The notes: a model not told the origin generated them from the letters alone. A DNA stretch of 64,000 nucleotides from SAR202 cluster bacterium (GCA_016872515.1 VGZR01000003.1:1-64000); one strand, 5' to 3'; counted from the first letter of the stretch, positions 32,710-42,224 are shown. A program made the numbers and translations.

Positions 32710-33366
32710 ATGGCCAAAGGGCTGCTGGTGACGATGAAGAACTTTGTCAAGCCAGACCGGATGTTCACCGTCCAGTATCCCGACCGGAAAGTCAGCCCGA
32801 CCGAATTGGCGAAGATGTCGGGAGTCGGCGTGTTCACGTTCATGCGCAAGAACCCAAAGACCGCGTTTAAGGCGATGACCGGGCAGATGACGGTACCCGC
32901 GAGGCTCAAACAGCACCCCCGGTTCCGTGGAGAAGAGTTCACCTGGTACGAGCAGCGGTGCACCGGCTGCGCCAGCTGCGCAAAATACTGCCCTCTCGGC
33001 ATCATCCGCATCGTGACCAGCCCCAGCGGCGAGCAGGTGCAAGAGGGTCAGAAGTACCACCTAGATGTGTTCGACATAGATATAGGAAGGTGTATGTTCT
33101 GCGGCCTATGCGTCGAAGCGTGCCCCTACGATGCGCTGCACATGGGTAGCGGGTTCGAGGAAGGCAAGTACCGTCGGAAGGACCTCGTGGTCACGGTGGA
33201 CCGGCTGAAGTCGCAGCCGAAGCATCCGAGCACCTGGTTCCGTCCGCAGATACAGGGCAAGGAAGGCTACCACCCGCATGGCGAAAAGGACGTGACTTGG
33301 CAAGAGGCCGGCCGTCATGAACAGCCGAGCCGGAAGCACCAAGAGGAGAAGTGGGCGAAGCGCTGA
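32710..33366 (+). CDS. nuoI: NADH-quinone oxidoreductase subunit I
   Basis: 218 residues. Two [4Fe-4S] motifs are CTGCASCAKYCP (Cys84, 87, 90, 94) and CMFCGLCVEACP (Cys128, 131, 134, 138). It passes electrons through clusters N6a/N6b to NuoB. Compared with the usual 160-180 residues, it has extra sequence: about 30 residues ahead of the first cluster and a charged Lys/His-rich C-terminal tail of about 40. The ORF is open upstream inside nuoH; ATG 32710 (or GTG 32695) is the likely start. Confidence 0.94.
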   Translation: MAKGLLVTMKNFVKPDRMFTVQYPDRKVSPTELAKMSGVGVFTFMRKNPKTAFKAMTGQMTVPARLKQHPRFRGEEFTWYEQRCTGCASCAKYCPLGIIRIVTSPSGEQVQEGQKYHLDVFDIDIGRCMFCGLCVEACPYDALHMGSGFEEGKYRRKDLVVTVDRLKSQPKHPSTWFRPQIQGKEGYHPHGEKDVTWQEAGRHEQPSRKHQEEKWAKR

Positions 33367-33923
33367 TGCTGGGCGAAGGGACTGAGTCGAGCGTCATAAC
33401 CGACGTCATCTTCTGGGTCATCGCGGTGGGCACCATCGTGGCGGCCATCGCGGTGGTGCAGTTGCGAGACCTGTTCCGCGCCGCGTTGTTCCTCGTCGTC
33501 GCGTTCCTGGGCGCGGCGGGCATGTTCGTCCTGCTGCGCGCCGAATTCATCGCGGTCGTGCAGGTGCTCATCTACGTCGGCGCGATCTCAGTGCTCATCA
33601 TCTTTGCCATCATGACGACCCGCGAGGTCGAGCAGGGCAGCCCGTACAACAGACTCCAGGTTCCTGCGCTCATCCTGGCCGGGCTGTTCTTGGCAGGAGT
33701 GATCTTCGTCATCTTCAGCACTGAATGGAACGTCCTGGACACGGCCATCAGCGGCGGCAGGCTCGCTGATGAGACGGCGACGAAGGCGAGTGAGGTGTTC
33801 GCGGGAACGGTCCCGAGAATCGCGGGGCTGCTCATCCGCGAGTACGTGCTGGCATTCGAGGTAGCATCGGTGGTGTTGCTGGCGGCCATCATCGGGGCGC
33901 TCAGTCTGATGCGGGAGCGGTAG
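33366..33923 (+). CDS. nuoJ: NADH-quinone oxidoreductase subunit J
   Basis: 185 residues and five membrane helices. FRAALFLVVAFLGAAGMF and VLIYVGAISVLIIFAIM with the pi-bulge region are typical NuoJ. ATG 33366 overlaps the nuoI stop (TGATG). An in-frame GTG at 33351 is possible, but the AGGAG there would be only two bases away. Confidence 0.94.
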   Translation: MLGEGTESSVITDVIFWVIAVGTIVAAIAVVQLRDLFRAALFLVVAFLGAAGMFVLLRAEFIAVVQVLIYVGAISVLIIFAIMTTREVEQGSPYNRLQVPALILAGLFLAGVIFVIFSTEWNVLDTAISGGRLADETATKASEVFAGTVPRIAGLLIREYVLAFEVASVVLLAAIIGALSLMRER

Positions 33924-33927
33924 GAAG

Positions 33928-34281
33928 ATGGGCCTGGAAAGTTTCCTAGCCGTCGGGGCCATCATCTTCTGCATCGGGCTGTATGGGGCGCTGACGAAGC
34001 GCAACGCCATCACGGTCTTGATGTGCATCGAACTGATGTTCACCGCCGTGAACATCACCGCGGTGACGCTGTCTCGCTACGTGGTGCCTGCGGGCCTGGC
34101 GGAGAACCCGGCTTCGGTCTCCGATGACGTACTCCAGACACTTCTGACCGGCCAGGTCTTCACCATCTTCATCATCACCGTCGCCGCGGCCGAGGTCGCT
34201 CTGGGCCTCGCCATCGTCATGGCCGTGTTCAAGAACCGCGAGAGCGTGTTCGTCACCGACGCGACCGAGATGAAGCACTGA
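33928..34281 (+). CDS. nuoK: NADH-quinone oxidoreductase subunit K
   Basis: 117 residues with three helices. CIGLYGALTKRNAITVLMCIELM contains the conserved membrane Glu, and the third helix VAAAEVALGLAIVMAVF contains the second; both belong to the proton path. The C terminus is about 15 residues longer than usual. Confidence 0.95.
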   Translation: MGLESFLAVGAIIFCIGLYGALTKRNAITVLMCIELMFTAVNITAVTLSRYVVPAGLAENPASVSDDVLQTLLTGQVFTIFIITVAAAEVALGLAIVMAVFKNRESVFVTDATEMKH

Positions 34282-34282
34282 T

Positions 34283-34477
34283 ATGTTCGTTGAGTACAAG
34301 AAGGCGCCTAATCTGATGATTGCCGAGATGTGGAAGGACGCTCTGGAGGCCGAGGGTCTTCCCACGAAGATCCTGCCCGAGGGCGACATCCTGACCTGGG
34401 GCGAGCGGGTCCCTTACCGAGTCATGGTGCCGAGGGGCCGCGAGCACGTCGCCGACGAGATTCTGAGGAAGCTGTGA
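34283..34477 (+). CDS. DUF2007-like small protein within the nuo operon
   Basis: A 64-residue soluble protein starting one base after nuoK and ending 10 bases before nuoL. KAPNLMIAEMWKDALEAEGLP and YRVMVPRGREHVADEIL match the layout of the DUF2007 (putative signal-transducing, GlnB-like) fold: a short beta-alpha-beta with a V-P/V-x-E-D-like end. It has no cysteine or membrane segment. Its conserved place in the operon, if confirmed, would point to an accessory or regulatory role for complex I. Confidence 0.7.
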   Translation: MFVEYKKAPNLMIAEMWKDALEAEGLPTKILPEGDILTWGERVPYRVMVPRGREHVADEILRKL

Positions 34478-34487
34478 CGGCCACCAG

Positions 34488-36461
34488 ATGATTTCAGAGA
34501 TCGCCGTCTGGCTCGTCTTCTTCCTGCCGCTCGCCTCTTTCGTGGCGATTGCGTTCGTTATCCGGCCCTTCCTGAACGGCTATGCCGTGACCGCTGGATA
34601 CGTCTCTATCCTCGCCATCGCGACGTCGCTGGCGCTGTCCGTCTGGGCGCTGGGGACCGTGGCGCACGAGCACACCTCGGTCGAGTTCGCGCCGCACCGC
34701 TGGCTCACCATCGGGACGTTGGAGATATCGCTGGGCGTCACCCTGGACTCCCTGACGGCGGTGATGCTGCTCGTGGTCACGAGCGTGAGCCTGATGGTGC
34801 AGGTGTACTCGACAGGCTATATGAAGGGCGACCCGGGCTACGCGCGCTACTACGCCTACCTGTCGCTGTTCACCGCGTCCATGCTGGGCCTCGTGCTAGC
34901 TAGCAGCCTAGTGCAATTGTTCGTGTTCTGGGAGCTGGTCGGCCTGTGCTCGTACCTCCTTATCGGATTCTGGTACCACAAGCCGTCGGCGGCCGCGGCA
35001 GCCAAGAAGGCGTTCATCGTGACGAGGATCGGCGACTTCGGACTGCTGCTGGCCCTGCTCTACCTGTTCTTCAACCAGGATAAGTTCCCCGCGGGCCTCA
35101 ACGCCCTGAACATCAGCGACATCAACGATGCCGCCCTGGGCGTGCTCGGTAGCAACGTGGTGACGTGGATTGCGGTGGGCATCTTCGCCGGCGCGGTGGG
35201 AAAGTCGGCGCAGTTCCCGCTGCATACGTGGCTGCCCGACGCGATGGAAGGCCCGACGCCGGTCAGCGCCCTCATCCATGCGGCGACGATGGTGGCTGCG
35301 GGCGTGTTCTTGGTCGCGCGCTTCTTCCCTCTGTTCGAGGCCTCGACGACGGCGATGAACGCGGTGGCGGTCATCGGCGGGGTCACGGCCATCTTCGCAG
35401 CCACGATGGGTCTGGTGCAGCACGACATCAAGCGTGTCCTGGCCTACTCGACGGTCAGCCAGCTTGGGTACATGATGCTGGCCCTCGGGGTCGGCGCGTA
35501 CGGCGCGGCCATCTTCCATCTGTTCACCCATGCCTTCTTCAAGGCGTTGTTGTTCCTCGGCTCCGGCAGCGTGAGCCACGCTGCGGGCGGCACGTTCGAC
35601 ATGCGCTACATGGGTGGGCTGCGTAAGGTGATGCCCTGGACGTACGTGACCTTCTTGGTCGGGAGCCTGAGCCTCGCGGGTCTGTTCCCGTTGGCCGGGT
35701 TCTGGAGCAAGGACGAGATCCTGGCGCACGCGTGGGGCGCGGAGGGCGCGGTCAGCCAGGTGGTGTTCTGGCTCGCCCTAGTTTCCGTGTTCCTGACGGC
35801 GTTCTATATGTTCCGCGCTTTGTTCATGACGTTCGAGGGCGACTTCAAGGGAGGCGCGGCCAAGGACCCGAAGGCCGACGCCCACGGCCACCACGGCGAG
35901 ATGCACCCGCACGAGTCGCCATGGCCGATGGTGGCGCCGCTGGTGCTACTGGGCCTCGCGGCCGCCGCGGTGGGCTTCATCGCCAACCCCATCACCGACC
36001 TCGGCGTCGTGCCGATCCACTGGCTGACGACGTTCCTGTCTGAAGGTGCTGCGCATGAGACGGTCGAGTTCAACGTCGGCGTGGCGACCATCTCGAGCGC
36101 GATTGCCTTGGCGGGCATCGTGCTGGCCTACACGATTTACGGCGTCCGGCGCCCGGCCATCTCGCCGGAGGCGATGGGGCGGTGGTTCAGGCCCGTGCAC
36201 ACTCTGTTCTACCGCAAATACTACTTCGATGAGTTGTACGAAGGTGTCTTGGTGCGCGGCGTCTTCTACCGGGGCGTTGCGCAGGCGCTGGACTGGGCGG
36301 ACAAGTCCATCGTGGACGGCGTGGTGAGGATGGTGGACCGCCTTGGACGCAACACTGGGCGGGCCATGGGACAGCTCCAGAACGGCCAGCTCCAGGGGTA
36401 CGGTTTGGCGATTTCAGTGGGCGTGCTGTTGATCTTCGGTGTCTATCTGTTGTTCCGATGA
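34488..36461 (+). CDS. nuoL: NADH-quinone oxidoreductase subunit L
   Basis: 657 residues, the largest antiporter-like proton-pumping subunit. VYSTGYMKGDPGYARYYAYL, FVFWELVGLCSYLLIGFWY, the helix-7 GKSAQFPLHTWLPDAMEGPT (20 residues) and HDIKRVLAYSTVSQLGYM are all present, with catalytic Lys and Glu in the expected helices. A His/Lys-rich loop (HGHHGEMHPHESP) lies near residue 470, and the C-terminal lateral helix is present. Confidence 0.97.
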   Translation: MISEIAVWLVFFLPLASFVAIAFVIRPFLNGYAVTAGYVSILAIATSLALSVWALGTVAHEHTSVEFAPHRWLTIGTLEISLGVTLDSLTAVMLLVVTSVSLMVQVYSTGYMKGDPGYARYYAYLSLFTASMLGLVLASSLVQLFVFWELVGLCSYLLIGFWYHKPSAAAAAKKAFIVTRIGDFGLLLALLYLFFNQDKFPAGLNALNISDINDAALGVLGSNVVTWIAVGIFAGAVGKSAQFPLHTWLPDAMEGPTPVSALIHAATMVAAGVFLVARFFPLFEASTTAMNAVAVIGGVTAIFAATMGLVQHDIKRVLAYSTVSQLGYMMLALGVGAYGAAIFHLFTHAFFKALLFLGSGSVSHAAGGTFDMRYMGGLRKVMPWTYVTFLVGSLSLAGLFPLAGFWSKDEILAHAWGAEGAVSQVVFWLALVSVFLTAFYMFRALFMTFEGDFKGGAAKDPKADAHGHHGEMHPHESPWPMVAPLVLLGLAAAAVGFIANPITDLGVVPIHWLTTFLSEGAAHETVEFNVGVATISSAIALAGIVLAYTIYGVRRPAISPEAMGRWFRPVHTLFYRKYYFDELYEGVLVRGVFYRGVAQALDWADKSIVDGVVRMVDRLGRNTGRAMGQLQNGQLQGYGLAISVGVLLIFGVYLLFR

Positions 36462-36497
36462 TGAGGGCAGGCACAGGCATGACAGAGGTTGGTGGCG

Positions 36498-38015
36498 ATG
36501 CCTGAGGGTTTCTCGGGACTATTGACCACGGCGGTGTTCCTGCCCCTAGCGGGGGCGTTGCTTATCGCGCTCCTCGTCAAGGGCGACAAACGTGTGCGCG
36601 CCGTGGCCGGCATCATCGCCCTGGCCGAGTTGGTGTTGAGCGTCGTCATCTTCGTCAACTATGACCGGGACGCCGCGGGTTTCCAGATGGTGGACCGGGT
36701 CACGGACTGGGTGGGCGCGCCCTCTCTGAAGATTGATTACTTCTTGGGGTTGGACGGCCTGAGCGCGCCGCTGGTGCTGCTGACAGGCATCCTTGGCTTC
36801 GTGGCCATCATCTCGTCCTTTTTCAGCGTCAAACAGCGGGTGCGCGAGTACTTCGTGTGGCTGCTGGTGCTCCAGACCGCGGTGATGGGCGTTTTCACAG
36901 CGCTGGACTTCATCATGTTCTTCCTGCTGTGGGAGCTCGAGCTGGTGCCGATGTTCTTCCTCATCTCGATATGGGGGAGCGGCAGGCGCGAGTACTCGGC
37001 CATGAAGTTCGTCATCTTCACGTTCCTGGGCAGCGCGTTCATGCTTGTGGGCATCCTGGTCCTGTACTTCTCCACAGGCACGTTCGACATGACGGCGTTG
37101 CCCGAGAGTATAGAAGGGGCGAGGCTGCTCTTGCCTGCGGGCGCTGTCTTCGGGCTGTTGTTTGCGGGCTTTGCCATCAAACTGCCGGTCTGGCCATTGC
37201 ATACGTGGCTGCCCGATGCGCACACCGACGCGCCGACGGCGGTCAGCGTGATGCTGGCGGGCGTGCTGCTGAAGATGGGTGGTTACGGGATGATCCGGGT
37301 GTCGGCCACCATGTTCCCCGGGGTGATGGACGACTTGGCATGGCTGCTGGCCACGGCGGGGGTGGTGAATATCTTATATGGGGCCGTGGTCACGATGCGA
37401 CAGACCGACCTGAAGCGACTGGTAGCCTTCAGTAGCATCAGCCACATGGGGTTCGTCCTGCTCGGCCTGTCTGCGGTGGCGGGCGCGGCCTCGTCGGTCG
37501 GGATGACCGGCGCCTCGCTCCAGATGTTCACCCACGGCACCATCACGGGCCTGATGTTCCTGCTGGTGGGCCTGGTGTACGACCGGGCGCACACCCGCTA
37601 CATCCCTGACCTGGGCGGCCTGGCCTCTCGGATGCCTGCGCTGGCGGTTGGATTCCTGGTAGCGGGCCTGGCGTCGCTGGGCCTGCCAGGCACGAGCGGC
37701 TTCGTGGCCGAATTGTTGATATTCCTGGGGGCGTTCCCGGCCTGGAGCTGGATCACGGCCATCTCCGCAACGGGAGTTGTACTCACCGCCGGATACATCC
37801 TATGGATGATTCAGCGCACCATGTTCGGCCCGAAGTTGGAGCGGTGGGAGACGCTGAAGGACCCGTCGCCGTGGGAACTGGTGCCGGTGGCCGTGCTGGT
37901 GGCCGTCATCCTGCTGGTGGGCATCTACCCCTCGATCGTGTCGGATGTGTTCCGTGCGGGCGTTGACCCCATCGCCCAGGCCATCCAGAACGTTCCGGAG
38001 GTCGCGTTGAGATGA
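36498..38015 (+). CDS. nuoM: NADH-quinone oxidoreductase subunit M
   Basis: 505 residues from ATG 36498 with AGAGG upstream; in-frame TTG and GTG just before it are less likely. LGLDGLSAPLVLLTGIL, LLWELELVPMFFLISIWG, KLPVWPLHTWLPDAHTDAPT (20 residues) and DLKRLVAFSSISHMGFV identify NuoM. A proton-pumping membrane subunit; its end overlaps nuoN as ATGA. Confidence 0.97.
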   Translation: MPEGFSGLLTTAVFLPLAGALLIALLVKGDKRVRAVAGIIALAELVLSVVIFVNYDRDAAGFQMVDRVTDWVGAPSLKIDYFLGLDGLSAPLVLLTGILGFVAIISSFFSVKQRVREYFVWLLVLQTAVMGVFTALDFIMFFLLWELELVPMFFLISIWGSGRREYSAMKFVIFTFLGSAFMLVGILVLYFSTGTFDMTALPESIEGARLLLPAGAVFGLLFAGFAIKLPVWPLHTWLPDAHTDAPTAVSVMLAGVLLKMGGYGMIRVSATMFPGVMDDLAWLLATAGVVNILYGAVVTMRQTDLKRLVAFSSISHMGFVLLGLSAVAGAASSVGMTGASLQMFTHGTITGLMFLLVGLVYDRAHTRYIPDLGGLASRMPALAVGFLVAGLASLGLPGTSGFVAELLIFLGAFPAWSWITAISATGVVLTAGYILWMIQRTMFGPKLERWETLKDPSPWELVPVAVLVAVILLVGIYPSIVSDVFRAGVDPIAQAIQNVPEVALR

Positions 38016-39520
38016 CAGGGCACGACCTCTACCTGCTCTCGCCCGAGTTGAGCATGGCCGGACTGGCGACCATCCTGGTCGTGCTCGACCTCTTCCTGGG
38101 CCGGAAGGACCTGCTGGCGTGGGTCGCAGTACTGGGCCTGCTGTTGCCGCTGGGCTTTGCCATATCGTTGTGGGTTGGCCTGGACAGAGACGGCACCGGG
38201 CAGATGGCGGGGCTGTTCGACACCCTCTCGGTCGATAAGTTCAGCCTCTTCTTCAAGTTCCTTTTCATCGGGACCACGGCGGCCGTCGTGCTCACCTCGA
38301 CCGACTACGTGAAACGCCTGGGCCGCCTACAGGGCGAGTACTACGCCCTCATCCTGTTCTCTGCCACGGGTATGATGCTCCTGGCGTCCACGACCGAACT
38401 CATCACTATCTACATCGCGCTGGAGCTGACGGCGCTGCCGGTGGCGGCGCTGGCGGCGTTCATGCGTGACAGCCGCTCCTCCGAGTCGGGGATGAAGTTC
38501 CTCATCCTGAGCGCCATCAGTTCGGCGGTGCTGCTGTACGGCATGGTATGGGTCTATGGCTACACAGGTACGACGAACCTGGAGGAGATCGCGCGGCGCA
38601 TCGGCGACGTCGGCCTGCGGGGCGACCAGCCCTTCGGCGGCTATGCGCTGCTGCTGGGCGTTGTGCTGATGATTGCGGGGTTCGGATTCAAGATCGCCAG
38701 CGTGCCGTTCCAGATGTGGGCGCCCGACGTGTACGAGGGTGCGCCGACGCCGGTGACGGCCTTCCTGTCGGTGGCGAGTAAGGCGGCGGGCTTCGCAATC
38801 CTGCTGCGTATCTTCTACGTCGCCTTCCCCTGGGAGGCGATGAGCCTGGAGTGGAGCGCCATCTTCGCCATCCTGGCAGTGGCGTCTATGACGCTGGGGA
38901 ACCTGGTGGCCATCCCGCAGCGCAACATCAAGCGGATGCTGGCGTATAGCACCATCGCGCACGCGGGATACCTGCTCGTAGGCCTGGCGGCCGCAACGAG
39001 CCGTGCCTCCGAGGGCAACCTGCTCGGCGGGCCGACGGGGATACTGTTCTATCTGGGCGGATACGCGGTCACCAACATGGCGGCCTTCGGCGCGGTCATC
39101 GCCATCTCCAACAAGACAGGGAGCGACCGCATCGAGGACTTCGCCGGCATGGCCCGGCGCGCGCCGCTGCTGGCGGCGGTACTGACTCTGGCGCTGGTGT
39201 CGCTGACGGGTGTGCCGCCCACGGTCGGCTTCATGGTCAAGCTGAACATCTTCGGCGCGGCGGTGGACAGCGGCCTGACATGGCTAGCGATCGCGGGTGC
39301 GTTGAACAGCGTCATCTCGGCCTACTACTACGTGCGGGTAGTGAAGGTGATGTACTTGTCGCCGCCCGCTGCCGAGGAGCGCGTGCCCTCGCCGCTGCCG
39401 ATGACGGTGGCCGTGACCGTGGCGATGGCGGGTGTGGCCTTCTTCGGTGTTTATCCGGCGCCCCTGCTGGACTTCGCCAGGACCGCGGCGGCGACGCTGC
39501 GCATCGCTCTCATCTTCTAA
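38012..39520 (+). CDS. nuoN: NADH-quinone oxidoreductase subunit N
   Basis: 502 residues with about 14 helices. EYYALILFSATGMMLLAS, ELTALPVAALAAF, VPFQMWAPDVYEGAPTPVTA (20 residues) and NIKRMLAYSTIAHAGYLLVG are the NuoN signatures. It ends the 12-gene operon. No nuoE, F or G gene lies in the window, so the electron donor of this complex I is open. Confidence 0.97.
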   Translation: MTGHDLYLLSPELSMAGLATILVVLDLFLGRKDLLAWVAVLGLLLPLGFAISLWVGLDRDGTGQMAGLFDTLSVDKFSLFFKFLFIGTTAAVVLTSTDYVKRLGRLQGEYYALILFSATGMMLLASTTELITIYIALELTALPVAALAAFMRDSRSSESGMKFLILSAISSAVLLYGMVWVYGYTGTTNLEEIARRIGDVGLRGDQPFGGYALLLGVVLMIAGFGFKIASVPFQMWAPDVYEGAPTPVTAFLSVASKAAGFAILLRIFYVAFPWEAMSLEWSAIFAILAVASMTLGNLVAIPQRNIKRMLAYSTIAHAGYLLVGLAAATSRASEGNLLGGPTGILFYLGGYAVTNMAAFGAVIAISNKTGSDRIEDFAGMARRAPLLAAVLTLALVSLTGVPPTVGFMVKLNIFGAAVDSGLTWLAIAGALNSVISAYYYVRVVKVMYLSPPAAEERVPSPLPMTVAVTVAMAGVAFFGVYPAPLLDFARTAAATLRIALIF

Positions 39521-39561
39521 CCCCCTAGACAAGCCTGCCCGTGTGTAGGAAGCTTTCGGGA

Positions 39562-39579
39562 GGCGGCACATGCGCCGCC
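39562..39579 (+). repeat. GC hairpin between nuoN and nadK
   Basis: GGCGGC and GCCGCC form a perfect 6-bp stem with a six-base loop in the 87-base gap between nuoN and the NAD kinase. There is no T-run; it may be an attenuator or mRNA-stabilising structure. Confidence 0.35.
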
Positions 39580-39607
39580 GAAGCGGAGTGCACGAGGCGA
39601 GAGGCCC

Positions 39608-40471
39608 ATGCCGAGAAAACCCGACAAGAAAAAAGAGAAGGCGTTCATAGGCGTCGTCCACAACCACCTGGTGCCGGAAGCGGCCTCGATGGGCAAGAGC
39701 CTCATCGAGGCGCTAGGGGCGAAGGGCGAGTCGTGGATGAGCAGTGCCGACGAGGTCGGCTCTGTGGGCGACGACCTGGCGAAGACGCGGGCCATCATCA
39801 CCGTAGGCGGCGACGGCACTATCCTGCGGACGGTCCGCGCGGCCGCGCCGGCGGGCGTGCCTATTCTCGGCGTGAACATGGGCCGCGTCGGCTTTATGAC
39901 GGAACTGAAGGCCCAGGACGCCGTCGCCAAGGTCAAGGAGTACATCCACGGTTCGCCGTGGACGGAGGAGCGCACGATGCTGGTGGCGACGCTGGCGTCC
40001 AACTCCGGCCCGCCTAAGGTGGAGGTCCATGGGCTCAACGACGTGGTGACGAGCCGTGGTGCGATGGCCAAGCTGCTGGAGGTGAAGGCCTCGATAGATG
40101 GGGCGCCCATGACGACATACCGGGCCGACGGCGTCATCGTGGCCACCGCGACGGGAAGTACGGGCTACGCGCTGGCGGCTGGCGGCCCCATCTTGCATCC
40201 CCGCTCACAAGAGATGGTGCTGTTGCCCATCGCGGGGCATATGTGCCTCCAGACGCCGCTGGTGCTGGTCGAGGACACGGCCATCGTGCTGCACATCGTG
40301 AACGACGCGAAGAGCTTTATGAGCGTGGACGGGTTCGTGGCCAAGAACCTGAAGGTGGACGACCGCATCACGGTGCGGCGGAGCCCGCACGTGGCCCGCT
40401 TCCTGCGGACGGGGCCGCCGGAGACGTTCTACACCATGCTGACGCGGCGGCTGGGCATCGTCGAGCGATGA
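39608..40471 (+). CDS. nadK: NAD kinase
   Basis: 287 residues. The GGDGT motif at 67-71, GVNMGRVGFMTEL and the ATATGSTGYALAAGGPILHP signature (20 residues) identify the ATP-NAD kinase that makes NADP+. It follows the nuo operon and overlaps the Nudix gene as ATGA. The pairing with a Nudix ADP-ribose-type hydrolase suggests a small pyridine-nucleotide operon. Confidence 0.95.
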   Translation: MPRKPDKKKEKAFIGVVHNHLVPEAASMGKSLIEALGAKGESWMSSADEVGSVGDDLAKTRAIITVGGDGTILRTVRAAAPAGVPILGVNMGRVGFMTELKAQDAVAKVKEYIHGSPWTEERTMLVATLASNSGPPKVEVHGLNDVVTSRGAMAKLLEVKASIDGAPMTTYRADGVIVATATGSTGYALAAGGPILHPRSQEMVLLPIAGHMCLQTPLVLVEDTAIVLHIVNDAKSFMSVDGFVAKNLKVDDRITVRRSPHVARFLRTGPPETFYTMLTRRLGIVER

Positions 40472-41034
40472 CGCGGGGCAGTGGCGCGGGCGCGGCGGGC
40501 GGGGCAGGGCAGCCGGAGCGGCTGGTGAGCAGCAAGCGGATGTTCGAGGGCAGACTCGTCCAGGTGCATGTTGACACGGTGGCGCTGCCGGACGGGCGGC
40601 TGGCGACGCGGGAGGTGGTGGACCACAAGCCCGCGGTGGTCATCATCCCCTTCGACGACGAGGGCAACGTGGTCCTGGTGCGGCAGTACCGGCACGCGGT
40701 GGGCAAGGCGCTGCTGGAGGCGCCGGCGGGCGGCATCGAGCCTGAGGAAGACCCGGACGCGTGTGCCCAGCGGGAGCTGCAAGAAGAAACGGGGTTCCAC
40801 GCCGGAGAGCTGCGGAAGCTGGGGTCGTTCTGGACCGCGCCGGGCGTGTTCACAGAGTATATGCACGCCTATTTGGCGCGGCGGCTCCGGCGGAGCAAGC
40901 TGGAGGCCGACCCGGACGAGGTCATCGCCGTTGAGCGAGTGCCCGTGTCGCGGCTGGAGGGTTTGGTCCGCGACGGTGCCATCCAGGACGCGAAGACCAT
41001 CGCGGCGCTGTACATGGCGTTGCATGTGAAGTAA
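40468..41034 (+). CDS. Nudix hydrolase, ADP-ribose pyrophosphatase type
   Basis: 188 residues. The complete Nudix box runs from Gly88 to Gly109 with REL at 102-104 and Glu106, Glu107. VRQYRHAVGKALLEAPAGGI ahead of it and the SPGxxxE-like TAPGVFTEYMHAYLA after it match ADP-ribose pyrophosphatases. The N-terminal 15 residues are Gly/Ala-rich. ATG 40468 overlaps the nadK stop. Confidence 0.92.
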   Translation: MTRGSGAGAAGGAGQPERLVSSKRMFEGRLVQVHVDTVALPDGRLATREVVDHKPAVVIIPFDDEGNVVLVRQYRHAVGKALLEAPAGGIEPEEDPDACAQRELQEETGFHAGELRKLGSFWTAPGVFTEYMHAYLARRLRRSKLEADPDEVIAVERVPVSRLEGLVRDGAIQDAKTIAALYMALHVK

Positions 41035-41108
41035 CGACACCAACTACTGACGTGGGACTGGGCAAAAGTAACGTGCTCGAATTGCTTCCCGTGATCTCTA
41101 TTGTGTCA

Positions 41109-42056
41109 TTAGCGTTGTGACGCCTTGGCGATGGCGCGCATGGTGGCCTCGGCGGAGGCCTGGTGGTCGGGGCCGGTGGTGATGACGGTGGCGATGATTT
41201 CGTCGGCGCCGCGCGCGATGACGCGGCGGAGCTTGTCCACAACCTGGACCTCATCACCGTAGATGGCGACAGCGTTCACCAAGGCGTCGGTCCAGCCGGT
41301 GTGGCTGGAGTTGGGGAAGCCTGCTTCGGCGAACATGAGCTCGTAGAAGACGGTCTTTGGGAAATAGCCGAGCCGCTCGCGGACGCCATCGCGGACGGCT
41401 GCGGCGTCGGTGCTGACGCAGACGGGTATGTGGACGGCGAGAGGCGGAGCTGCGTGGCCAGCGCGTTTGGCGCCGGCCTGGAGGGCGGGGAGGGCCGCCT
41501 TGAAGACGTAGTCGAGGGGGCAGACCCAGGTGATGGCGCCGGCGCCGAGCGCGCCACAGAGGTCGAAAGACTTGGGCCGCAGCGCTGAGGCGAGGACAGG
41601 CACGTCCACGGGCGACGCCAGCCTGGTGTGGGCCTTGTAGTGCTTCCCGTCGAAGTCCACCTCCCCTGTGTGGAGGAGGGCCTGCAGCACGGCGATGTAC
41701 TCGCGCAGGTGGCCGAGCGGCTCGCGGAAGTCGGCGCCGAGGGCGCGTTCCATCCCTTGCTTGTGGGACGGGCCGGCGCCCAGGCGGAAGCGGCCGGGGG
41801 CGAGGTTTGCGGCGACCTGGGCCTGCTGGGCCAGCGTCACGGGGTGGCGCGACCAGATGGGGACGATGGAGGTGCCGAGAAGCACTTTCTGCGTCTGGGC
41901 CGCAGCGGCGGTGAGGATGGCGAGGGAGTCGCCCGCGAGGCCGCCGGAGGTCATCCAGACCGCGGGGACGCCGAGCGCCTCGGCGTGCTTGATTTGCGCG
42001 ACGATCTCGGGGGCGGTCTTGCCGCTGATGGCGATGCCGATGGTGCCTTTGACCAT
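41109..42056 (-). CDS. LLM-class flavin-dependent oxidoreductase (F420-type)
   Basis: 315 residues of the luciferase-like TIM barrel family. IAISGKTAPEIVAQIKHAEALG is the usual first strand-helix; VLLGTSIVPIWSRHPVTLAQ, LAPGRFRLGAGPSHKQGMERALG and the insertion-containing HLREYIAVLQALL follow. Members use F420 or FMN to reduce or oxidise varied substrates, so the substrate is open. The start is set at ATG 42056; the frame continues upstream to 42089. A hairpin-rich region separates it from the divergent PAC2 gene. Confidence 0.85.
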   Translation of the reverse strand: MVKGTIGIAISGKTAPEIVAQIKHAEALGVPAVWMTSGGLAGDSLAILTAAAAQTQKVLLGTSIVPIWSRHPVTLAQQAQVAANLAPGRFRLGAGPSHKQGMERALGADFREPLGHLREYIAVLQALLHTGEVDFDGKHYKAHTRLASPVDVPVLASALRPKSFDLCGALGAGAITWVCPLDYVFKAALPALQAGAKRAGHAAPPLAVHIPVCVSTDAAAVRDGVRERLGYFPKTVFYELMFAEAGFPNSSHTGWTDALVNAVAIYGDEVQVVDKLRRVIARGADEIIATVITTGPDHQASAEATMRAIAKASQR

Positions 42057-42118
42057 GTCTTCCCGAACCTCCGCGCCAGTATAGAGCATCAGTGGGGATG
42101 TGGAGGGGGGACCCCCAC

Positions 42119-42166
42119 CCCTCCCCCATGTCTGGGGGAGGGCCTACCGCCCCGATCGCATCGGGG
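42119..42166. repeat. GC hairpin repeats (REP-like), copy A
   Basis: CCCTCCCCC (42119-42127) pairs with GGGGGAGGG (42134-42142), immediately followed by CCCCGAT (42150-42156) pairing with ATCGGGG (42160-42166). The first hairpin resembles those at 48832-48853 and 49719-49741. Confidence 0.6.
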
Positions 42167-42224
42167 TGGTAGAGGTGAAGGTAGGGCCTCGGCGCAGCCA
42201 ACGCTTGTCAGACCAGGGTCCGGT

